64,000 nucleotides of DNA from Marinibactrum halimedae. Its GTDB lineage: Bacteria; Pseudomonadota; Gammaproteobacteria; Pseudomonadales; Cellvibrionaceae. Under the pieces are notes generated by a model. That model worked only from the letters and a program-made list of their open reading frames with translations. It was not told the DNA's origin and did not search any database. The DNA is taken from the NCBI RefSeq assembly GCF_021234875.1, contig NZ_JAJQVM010000009.1, positions 83,712 through 147,711 on the forward strand, read 5' to 3'. Shown piece after piece: positions 1-7,482 of this stretch. Numbering within the stretch: position 1 is the first letter of the stretch; each line of letters opens with the position of its first letter. The position numbers were made by a program, and so were the translations under genes.

Positions 1-2996
1 ATTTTTGGGTCTTTGACGATAATCGTGGTTGGCATTACGAGTGGACGGATAAAGAATTTACTGAAATCACGCAAACGGTATCCATTGCGGAAGGCAAATC
101 TACGCACGTTGAATTTCCTGTCAGTTATGGCCGTTATCGAATGGAGGTCCGTAACCCTGAAACGGGGTTAATTTCCAATGTCCGTTTTTATGCAGGTTAC
201 AATTGGTATGCAAATTGGAAAGCGGCGCAAAATAATCAAGGTGTGGTTCGCCCAGATAAAGTCGCAGTGGTATTAGATAAAGGGGCTTATCAGCCAGGAG
301 AGGTTGCTCAGGTAAAAATAACCCCACCTGAAGCGGGTGAAGCCATTATTATGGTTGAAGCGGATGAGCCTCTTTGGATGAAGCGGCTTTCCATACCCGA
401 TGAGGGTATCACCATTGAAATTCCTGTCAGTGAAGAATGGAATCAGCACAATACTTATGTGACTGCAACGGTTTTACGACCGGGTAATAATAAAAAAACC
501 ATCACGCCTAAACGCAGTTTTGGATTGGCACACTTACCGTTAGACCGACAAGATCGATCCTTAAGCGTGGTGATTGATGCGCCGGATGAGACTTTGCCGC
601 AAGAAACGTTAATGGTGGATATCACGATTGATGAGGCCTTATCTGGTGTAAAAATCCCAACGGAAGAAACGCTTTTTGTCACGCTCGCGGCGGTGGATGT
701 GGGTGTGCTTAATATCAGTAATTTTAAGACACCAAACCCAGAGGAAGCTTTTTTTGGAAAACGTCAGTACGGAATAGAAAGTAAAGACCTCTATGGCAAA
801 GTGATTGAGCTGAGCCAGGCAGACAAAGCCAGTATTCGGTTTGGTGGTGATGCGGACATGGCGCGGGGTGGGCAAGCGCCACAATCGGATGTCCAAATTG
901 TGTCGTTATTCAGTGGCGTTGTCAAAATGAATAATGGCAAAACCTCGATTCCCGTAGAACTGCCCGATTTTAATGGTCGCTTACGCTTGATGGCGTTGGC
1001 TTTTTCAGACAATCAATTTGGTCATCAAGAAAAAGACATTACCGTTGCTGCGCCATTGGTCACGCAATTGTCTATGCCGCGCTTTTTAGCCATGGGAGAT
1101 TTATCTAGCCTGGCGTTGGATATTCATAACCTCAGTGGCGAGAGACAACATCTTGATGTGTCATTATCGGTGTCGGGGGCGATGTCGTTACGAAATGACG
1201 ATGCTGAAAAAACAACAATGAAAAAAGTCGTACTGGACGATCAGAAAAAAACGACCTTGCATTTTCCGGTAAAAGCAACGGACTTTTCTGGTCAAGGAAT
1301 TGTGCAGTTATCCATTGAGTCTGAAAATGAAACTGATCAATCAGAGCCAATGAAGCCGCTGCATCGAGAATGGAAATTAGGCATGCGCCCAGCTTACAGT
1401 GCGGTCAATGAGTATCGATCTACGACGTTAAAAAAAGGCGATTCAATTCAATTAGGAGAAAAAGACCTATTGCCTTATTTGTCTGGTTCCGTTGATGCCA
1501 CCGTCGTATTGTCTCCCAGTGTGGATCTCGGATTACGAAATCAATTCGAGAATTTATTGCGCTACCCTTACGGATGTTTAGAGCAAACCAGCAGCCGTGC
1601 TTTCCCCTTTGTTTACGCAACAAAAGAAAACCAAGAGCGATTTGGCTTGCCGGCAATAACTCAACAAGAGCGATTTAAACGTTTGCAAGAAGGGGTTGAT
1701 CGTGTGGCAACCATGCAGCTGGGCAATGGTGGATTTGGCTTATGGAATAATCGTTCGCCAGAAGAACATTGGCTAACTGCTTTTGTTACCGATTTTTTAT
1801 TATTGGCTCGTGATGCGGGTGCGGAAGTGCCGCCATCGTTATTGGATAACGCTCTAAAACGTTTAAAGCGTTACGTGAATAGATCTGGGCGTTTTGTGGG
1901 TGAGCGTTGGAGTGAAGACCAAAATCATTATTCGTTTGCTTACAAAGCTTACAGTGCCTATGTGTTGTCAAAAGTGAATCAAGCGCCTTTGGGCACTTTA
2001 CGAAATTTATACGATCGTCAATTTAAGCGGGCGCAATCGGGGCTACCCAAAGTGCATTTAGGCATTGCTTTAATGAACATGGGAGATAAAAAACGCGGTC
2101 GAGCGGCTCTTGAAGCCTCCCTGCAAACTTTCCCGGAGCGCACGAAGTATTTAGGGGATTACGGTAGTCCAATACGGGATAAAGCATTAGCCATTCATCT
2201 CCTTCTTTCGAATCACTATTTCACCCAAGAGGCCATGGAATTAAGCCTATCCCTTGCCAAGGAAATACACGATCGACGTTGGCTGAGCACACAAGAACGT
2301 AATGCTTTATTTTTAGCGGGCATAGAATTATCAAAAGCCGGTGAAGGGCGTTGGACGGGTGAGGTCATCCTCAATCAATTATCACAAACCCTTTCGCAGC
2401 AAGGAATGTATCAACAAGTACTGGATGACCATTCTATTAATAATGGTTTTTCGTTTACGTCTACCAATGACGAGATACTATTCTCAAATGTCCATCTTAT
2501 GGGATATCCAAAAAACAAGCCGGAACCGTTTGAATCGGGGTTGTCGATACATCGTCAATGGTATAACCAAAAAGGGGAGTTGGTGAGCCCCGATAATGTT
2601 GAAGTGGGGGATTTATTTATCGTGCATTTAGAGCTATCTGCAAACAGTAGAACACCCGATGCTCTCGTGGTGGATTTTATTCCCGCAGGATTTGAGATTG
2701 AAAATCAAAACCTAGAACATGCAATTCAATTAGAGAGTTTTACCATTGATGGGAAAAGCATTGAGCAGTTGCAGCGCAGGTCAAAGGTGAAACATCAAGA
2801 GTTTCGAGATGATCGTTTTGTAGCCGCAATGGATATTAACACGTACAACCGTACTCATATTTTCTATGTGCTTCGTGCTGTAACACCCGGAGATTATCAA
2901 GTGCCAGCTCCAACCGTGGAAGATATGTACCGTCCCGAAAGAAGAGCTGTGGGTGAAACCGTGGATCGTATTTCCGTTACCCAACCTAATTTATAA
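1..2996 (+). CDS. yfhM: Alpha-2-macroglobulin family protein (YfhM type), 5' end outside window
   Basis: C-terminal part of a bacterial alpha-2-macroglobulin, a periplasmic, usually lipid-anchored protease trap. The reading frame is open from base 3, before the first internal Met at 141, so the gene begins upstream of the window. The family thioester motif Cys-Leu-Glu-Gln is present in GCLEQTSS, with Cys at bases 1575-1577, followed by the helical thioester-domain segment and a C-terminal macroglobulin/receptor-binding-like beta domain ending in VDRISVTQPNL. The stop lies 30 bases before pbpC, the usual yfhM-pbpC pairing, in which the trap is thought to guard the periplasm when the wall is breached and PBP1C helps repair it. 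The motif and pairing are seen; the role comes from the family. Confidence 0.93.
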   Translation, partial: FWVFDDNRGWHYEWTDKEFTEITQTVSIAEGKSTHVEFPVSYGRYRMEVRNPETGLISNVRFYAGYNWYANWKAAQNNQGVVRPDKVAVVLDKGAYQPGEVAQVKITPPEAGEAIIMVEADEPLWMKRLSIPDEGITIEIPVSEEWNQHNTYVTATVLRPGNNKKTITPKRSFGLAHLPLDRQDRSLSVVIDAPDETLPQETLMVDITIDEALSGVKIPTEETLFVTLAAVDVGVLNISNFKTPNPEEAFFGKRQYGIESKDLYGKVIELSQADKASIRFGGDADMARGGQAPQSDVQIVSLFSGVVKMNNGKTSIPVELPDFNGRLRLMALAFSDNQFGHQEKDITVAAPLVTQLSMPRFLAMGDLSSLALDIHNLSGERQHLDVSLSVSGAMSLRNDDAEKTTMKKVVLDDQKKTTLHFPVKATDFSGQGIVQLSIESENETDQSEPMKPLHREWKLGMRPAYSAVNEYRSTTLKKGDSIQLGEKDLLPYLSGSVDATVVLSPSVDLGLRNQFENLLRYPYGCLEQTSSRAFPFVYATKENQERFGLPAITQQERFKRLQEGVDRVATMQLGNGGFGLWNNRSPEEHWLTAFVTDFLLLARDAGAEVPPSLLDNALKRLKRYVNRSGRFVGERWSEDQNHYSFAYKAYSAYVLSKVNQAPLGTLRNLYDRQFKRAQSGLPKVHLGIALMNMGDKKRGRAALEASLQTFPERTKYLGDYGSPIRDKALAIHLLLSNHYFTQEAMELSLSLAKEIHDRRWLSTQERNALFLAGIELSKAGEGRWTGEVILNQLSQTLSQQGMYQQVLDDHSINNGFSFTSTNDEILFSNVHLMGYPKNKPEPFESGLSIHRQWYNQKGELVSPDNVEVGDLFIVHLELSANSRTPDALVVDFIPAGFEIENQNLEHAIQLESFTIDGKSIEQLQRRSKVKHQEFRDDRFVAAMDINTYNRTHIFYVLRAVTPGDYQVPAPTVEDMYRPERRAVGETVDRISVTQPNL

Positions 2997-3026
2997 TCAT
3001 TATGGAGATGAACAAGGCGTGGGTTT

Positions 3027-5513
3027 GTGAATAAAAGGCGTTTTCTCATGCCTTTTAAATGGGTAAACGCAGTCGTAGCCTCGTTAGTAATAACCGGGTT
3101 ACTGCTGCTTTTACTGGATTTCTTTTTTCCATTATCGATACCCAAAGAGAATGCGCTTTTTGCGCGCATCGTCGTGGATGAAAAAGGGCGCCCCCTCAGG
3201 GCGTTTGCCGACGATAATGGTGTGTGGCGCTACCCTGTTACCCTCAATGATGTATCGCCCTATTATTTAGAGGCGTTGTTAACCTACGAAGACCGTTGGT
3301 TTTGGTATCACCCCGGCGTGAACCCGGCGGCCCTGCTCCGTGCTTTTTTTCAAAATGCCACCAACGATCGAATTGTTTCTGGCGGGTCGACCTTGACCAT
3401 GCAGGTGGCAAGATTACTTCACCCGCATGATCGCTCCTACGGTGGCAAGCTTCAGCAATTGTTCAGAGCACTGCAATTAGAGTGGCATTTCAGTAAAAAA
3501 TCGATATTGGAGATGTATCTCAATATTGCACCGTATGGCGGCACGATTGAGGGCGTACAGGCGGCCAGTTATTTGTATTTAAATAAACCCGTGAGTGATG
3601 TAAGCCATGCCGAAGCCGCGTTGTTGGCGGTGTTACCGCAGGCACCGACGCGTTTTCGACCCGATTTGCACCCCAGTGCGGCAGAAGAAGCGAGAAATAA
3701 AGTACTCAATCGAATGGCCTCGCTGAATCAATGGTCGAGTGATGTGGTTGCCGATGCGATGCAAGAATCGGTATTTGGTTTTCGGTCTCACCAAGAGGTA
3801 ATTGCTCCGCTTTTATCACGACGATTAGTCAAAGACGTTTTTTCTAATGATAAAGATAACGCTACCGGCAATCGCCATCGGGGCGCGATCAAAACCACGA
3901 TAGATGGCGATTTACAAAGAGCGCTGGAAGATTATGTACAACAGTACGTGCATCGTTTTCCTGATAAAACCTCTATTGCGATTTTGGTGGTGGAGAATAC
4001 CTCTGCCGCTGTAAAAGCGTATTTGGGCTCTGCGGATTTTTCAAACCCTAAGCGCTTTGCTCATGTGGATATGGTAACGGCGATACGTTCGCCGGGTTCA
4101 ACGTTAAAGCCTTTTTTATTTGCGCTATCGTTAGATGAAGGGCTAATTCATGAAAACTCTTTATTGGCCGATGTGCCGCGTACGTTTAGTGCTTATCGGC
4201 CTGAAAATTTCAGTCGACAATTTTCGGGGCCGGTGTCGGCCAGTGAGGCATTAATTCGCTCTTTAAATATTCCTTTTGTGGATTTGCTCGAACGTTATGG
4301 TCCAAATCGTTTTATTGGGCGTTTACAAGGGGCAGGCATGACGCCGGTAATGAAAGGTAAGCCTAACTTGTCTGTGATATTGGGTGGCGTGGGGATCTCT
4401 TTAGAAGACTTGGTGATGGCATATCGTGCTTTTTCTGTCGGGGGTAAAGTTCAACCGCTTCGTTATTATGCAGACAATCCTTCGACTAATGTTTCTAAAA
4501 TGACCGTTGCTCAAACGACCGGCATTCAAACGACGGATATTCAAACCACCGACCCTCAAACAACGACTGCGCGTACGAATTCGCAACAAAGCGAGTCGTA
4601 TTTTTTGAGTGAAGGCAGTGCGTGGTTAACTTATAACACTTTAAAAAAAGTGCAATCACCTTCGGTATTACGCACTTCTGCCAATACCGCTAGCACACAA
4701 CCTTTAGCGTGGAAGACGGGCACCAGTTATGGGTTTCGTGATGCCTGGGCGATTGGCACATCACAAGAGTATACCCTTGGTGTATGGGTGGGCAGGCCAG
4801 ACGGAACGCCTATGCCCGGTTTTGTTGGACGAGATACGGCTGGCCCATTGTTATTTAAGGTGGCAGATTTTTTGGGGATAAAAAACACACCTTTAAAGAA
4901 ACCCAACTCCATTACCAATCACATTATTTGTTGGCCACTCGGCACGACGGCGAAAGAGCAACTTCCTAAGCATTGTCATCGACGTTTTCACACACACGTT
5001 ATTGACGAAGTCATTCCTCCCACATGGCATCAAGCAGACTCCGATGCATGGCAGTCTAACCCTGCACGTATTTCGATTAACCCAAAAACAAACCTACGAG
5101 TTAGCCCTGGCTGCAAAGAAAGTAAAGAAGATTCCGAATTAATCAGTATTGCTTTGTGGCCCAAAATGCTCGACCCGTGGTTGCCACAGCGGTTTAAAAG
5201 AGAAACGCTTATCCCCCAAGCTGATCCTTTGTGTTCTCATTTTTCATCCGCATCATTAAGTACACTAAAAATCACGGGATTAACGCCCAATGGTGCTTAT
5301 CGATTACCTAAAAAAAGCAATACTCCTCTCAGTTTAACGCTTCAAGCTTTTGGAGGGCATGGGCGATACCATTGGTACATAAATGGTCAGTGGCGATACA
5401 GTGCAGAAGGAAACAAATCGATTTTGCATGAAGTGGGGACGCCGGGAGAGTATGAAATTGTGGTGACGGATGAGGCGGGGAATGTTGATAGGATTAATGT
5501 ATCTGTATTGTAA
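3027..5513 (+). CDS. pbpC: Penicillin-binding protein 1C (bifunctional transglycosylase/transpeptidase)
   Basis: Peptidoglycan synthase anchored in the inner membrane by a segment near residues 13-35. The GT51 domain carries the catalytic Glu in TYEDRWFW (Glu88) and SGGSTLTMQVARLL. The transpeptidase domain has the SxxK motif in SPGSTLKPF (Ser358) and KTG in AWKTGTS (Lys563). A C-terminal beta domain (about 745-828) matches the BiPBP_C extension typical of PBP1C. Start is GTG at 3027; ATG at 3048 is an alternative. Inside the transpeptidase domain, between VGGKVQPL and the SEGSAWLTY segment, is a low-complexity insert of Q-T-T/D units (about residues 492-520) not expected in the fold. It lies directly downstream of the alpha-2-macroglobulin gene and is probably co-transcribed with it. 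Confidence 0.95.
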   Translation: MNKRRFLMPFKWVNAVVASLVITGLLLLLLDFFFPLSIPKENALFARIVVDEKGRPLRAFADDNGVWRYPVTLNDVSPYYLEALLTYEDRWFWYHPGVNPAALLRAFFQNATNDRIVSGGSTLTMQVARLLHPHDRSYGGKLQQLFRALQLEWHFSKKSILEMYLNIAPYGGTIEGVQAASYLYLNKPVSDVSHAEAALLAVLPQAPTRFRPDLHPSAAEEARNKVLNRMASLNQWSSDVVADAMQESVFGFRSHQEVIAPLLSRRLVKDVFSNDKDNATGNRHRGAIKTTIDGDLQRALEDYVQQYVHRFPDKTSIAILVVENTSAAVKAYLGSADFSNPKRFAHVDMVTAIRSPGSTLKPFLFALSLDEGLIHENSLLADVPRTFSAYRPENFSRQFSGPVSASEALIRSLNIPFVDLLERYGPNRFIGRLQGAGMTPVMKGKPNLSVILGGVGISLEDLVMAYRAFSVGGKVQPLRYYADNPSTNVSKMTVAQTTGIQTTDIQTTDPQTTTARTNSQQSESYFLSEGSAWLTYNTLKKVQSPSVLRTSANTASTQPLAWKTGTSYGFRDAWAIGTSQEYTLGVWVGRPDGTPMPGFVGRDTAGPLLFKVADFLGIKNTPLKKPNSITNHIICWPLGTTAKEQLPKHCHRRFHTHVIDEVIPPTWHQADSDAWQSNPARISINPKTNLRVSPGCKESKEDSELISIALWPKMLDPWLPQRFKRETLIPQADPLCSHFSSASLSTLKITGLTPNGAYRLPKKSNTPLSLTLQAFGGHGRYHWYINGQWRYSAEGNKSILHEVGTPGEYEIVVTDEAGNVDRINVSVL

Positions 5514-5578
5514 CGTTGATTAAAATTAAAATGGGTGGCAGATAAAATGTCAGTTATTCGTTCGGCGGAGAATACTCT

Positions 5579-5884
5579 ATGATTTTTTCTGTAAGATACC
5601 CTCATGTTAACGATCTTGTTCTGCATTACGCTAATAAATTGTCTGATGACATGGTTATATCGATACTTCAGAAGGGGCTGAATTTGGAACGTGAGGCAGA
5701 GCACCTCAGTTATTTTATATGGAGAATGTTAGATGAAATGGCCAAAGATCGTGAAGAGGGAGATGTGGTTTTAAGTGGTACTGATAATACGGCTATGGGT
5801 GCAGATATTGCCTATGAAATGGATACCCTGATGGAAGAAAGTGGATTTGGTTCAATTTGGGAAAAAATTTCCGACGAAGCTTGA
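5579..5884 (+). CDS. Small acidic hypothetical protein, 101 aa
   Basis: I do not recognise this protein. It is soluble, acidic and probably mainly helical, with no signal peptide or membrane segment; the C-terminal third is Asp/Glu rich. The ATG at 5579 has a good GGAG ribosome-binding site 8 bases upstream, which is the main reason to accept it as a gene. It follows pbpC by 65 bases on the same strand and could be read through from that operon. No function is proposed. Confidence 0.6.
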   Translation: MIFSVRYPHVNDLVLHYANKLSDDMVISILQKGLNLEREAEHLSYFIWRMLDEMAKDREEGDVVLSGTDNTAMGADIAYEMDTLMEESGFGSIWEKISDEA

Positions 5885-5916
5885 TTAATTTTTGACTTTT
5901 ATTGAACTGATTAAGG

Positions 5917-6034
5917 CGCTGCCACCGGCACAAAAGCCTGGTCCCTGGCACTACAGCCGGTAGTGGTGACAGCGAATTGGGGTCTATCCATAGATTCGAC
6001 GTCCTTGTCGATGAGGAGCATTATTAATGGATAG
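5917..6034. repeat. Two adjacent inverted repeats between convergent genes
   Basis: The 272-base gap between the 101-aa gene and the NYN gene holds two inverted repeats. The first pairs CGCTGCCACC (5917-5926) with GGTGACAGCG (5965-5974), one mismatch. The second pairs CTATCCAT (5984-5991) with ATGGATAG (6027-6034), and inside it TCGAC (5996-6000) pairs with GTCGA (6007-6011). There is no T-tract, so this is not a standard terminator. It could be a small repeat element or a folded RNA tail. Confidence 0.5.
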
Positions 6035-6156
6035 GGGAGGATTGTCTGTAAGAAATGTCGGTTTTGTATTGTAGGATATATCTCACTTAAGTCAGTGAAA
6101 GTCTGCGGTGTGCAAATACAATAGTGATCAATGACGCGCGGATATCAACCTGATTG

Positions 6157-6636
6157 CTATCGATTTAATAGTAGGTCGCCCTCAATTGGCACAAACACGC
6201 TGGCTGATTGAATTAGGGAATTCGCGGTTAACGATTTAACCCCATATACTTCTACCGGTTTGTTATAGCGGCTACGTATTTTATCGACAAGAAGGTCAAA
6301 GTCCCCATCTCCAGAGACTAAAACGACCACATCCACATCCTGAGCATATTCTAACGCATCCACCGTAATGCCGACGTCCCAATCGCCTTTTGCTGAGCCA
6401 TCTGAGCGTTGAATAAAAGGTTTTAATTTTACGTCAAAACCAATGGCGCGAAGAATGTTTTGAAATTCATATTGTTTTTGATCGCCACGGTCGATAGCGT
6501 AGGCGAACGCTTTGGTTACTTCTCGATTATGAGTTGCTTGTGCCCAAAATTGGTTGTAATCAAAATTACGCTTAAAGACTTGGCGAGTGGTGTAATAGAC
6601 ATTTTGGACATCGACTAAGATTAATAATTTTTCCAT
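6157..6636 (-). CDS. NYN-domain (LabA/DUF88-like) protein, putative RNase
   Basis: 159-aa protein that is essentially one NYN/PIN-like domain. Conserved acidic positions are visible: LILVDVQNVYY at the N terminus, GDWDVGITVDA in the middle and VVLVSGDGDFDLLV towards the C terminus, the arrangement that forms the metal-binding nuclease centre of the family. Length matches stand-alone bacterial members. It has no signal peptide. It is transcribed convergently to the 101-aa gene and in the same direction as the AlkB-like gene 57 bases upstream, so the two may form a unit. The substrate cannot be told from sequence. Confidence 0.85.
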   Translation of the reverse strand: MEKLLILVDVQNVYYTTRQVFKRNFDYNQFWAQATHNREVTKAFAYAIDRGDQKQYEFQNILRAIGFDVKLKPFIQRSDGSAKGDWDVGITVDALEYAQDVDVVVLVSGDGDFDLLVDKIRSRYNKPVEVYGVKSLTANSLIQSASVFVPIEGDLLLNR

Positions 6637-6693
6637 TTCAGGATTTCACTTCTGGCATTTTAGACTAAGTTTTATTAAAGGATTTTCGGCTTT

Positions 6694-7383
6694 TTATTTT
6701 ATTCCCAATACCAAAGAAACCCGTTCAATTTTGCTCTCTTTATTTTCTGTACTGCGTGTAGGCAGTACACGGTGCTTCCATTGGTAACGGCTTTCTCCGC
6801 TTAGTAGCAATAATGCTCCAACCGGTAAGTGAATGGCTTCTGTACATTGACCATTTGTGATTTCAAAAGTGGCTTCTCGTTGAATATTCATAATCATGGT
6901 AACAACACCATTGGCGGGAATATCCACATGAAAAGGAAAGCCGGCAACCTGACCTTTATGATGATGATAAAAGTTCATAGTAAAGCGCCATGATGGCGAA
7001 CTCAGGTTTTCTGTAACCAGATTAAGGGCTTGCAGTTGCTCTATCACTTTAGGTAACTGTATTTCAATGAAGCAAGGTAGATTCTCATTGCCTCGGCAAT
7101 ACACCAATTGATGCCCTTCCCCACCGTAATTGGAAAAGACTTCGCATTGTATGCTTTTTGGGTGATCCGGGAGGGTATATCGTGAAAAGGTTTTCTGCTG
7201 ATTCAGGCCGTCTTTGTCGTTTTGAACCAATTGTGGTTGGGGAATATCGACCCTTTGTGTGAGGGATGACACTGCGTTTTTCAAACGCTTATGGATACAG
7301 AGTGCCCCGTCAAGCATGGCTTGGCAGTCAGAAGCGCTTAGAAATTCAGGAAAAAAATGTAAGCCCGGTATTTCTTTATACAT
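6694..7383 (-). CDS. AlkB-like 2-oxoglutarate/Fe(II) dioxygenase
   Basis: About 229 aa, cytosolic. Candidate iron ligands are His and Asp in PFHVDIPANG and the distal His in WKHRVLP, followed by the 2-oxoglutarate-binding Arg in ERVSLVLG, the HxD...H...R pattern of the AlkB superfamily. The central NFYHHHKGQ segment is also typical. Members demethylate nucleic acids or hydroxylate proteins; the N-terminal half (PGLHFFPEFLS) resembles the eukaryotic-style ALKBH group more than E. coli AlkB. ATG at 7383 is preferred to GTG at 7389, but neither has a strong ribosome-binding site. It diverges from the GH3 gene. Confidence 0.83.
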   Translation of the reverse strand: MYKEIPGLHFFPEFLSASDCQAMLDGALCIHKRLKNAVSSLTQRVDIPQPQLVQNDKDGLNQQKTFSRYTLPDHPKSIQCEVFSNYGGEGHQLVYCRGNENLPCFIEIQLPKVIEQLQALNLVTENLSSPSWRFTMNFYHHHKGQVAGFPFHVDIPANGVVTMIMNIQREATFEITNGQCTEAIHLPVGALLLLSGESRYQWKHRVLPTRSTENKESKIERVSLVLGIK

Positions 7384-7396
7384 ATGCACTGAATTC

Positions 7397-7410
7397 TTTT
7401 ATCGTTTACA
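7397..7410. promoter_or_regulatory. Half-match to the LacI-type operator found upstream of the di-heme genes
   Basis: TTTTATCGTTTACA lies in the AlkB-GH3 divergent region, 73 bases before the GH3 start. Ten bases (ATCGTTTACA) are identical to the element at 56882-56895. Only one half is conserved, so this is a weak candidate for a shared sugar-responsive repressor site. Confidence 0.3.
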
Positions 7411-7482
7411 TTCTGATTGTCATCATTATATTTGAAGCATTCTAGGGAGTACCTATTACTGCCCTAGGCATAATAACAAGCT

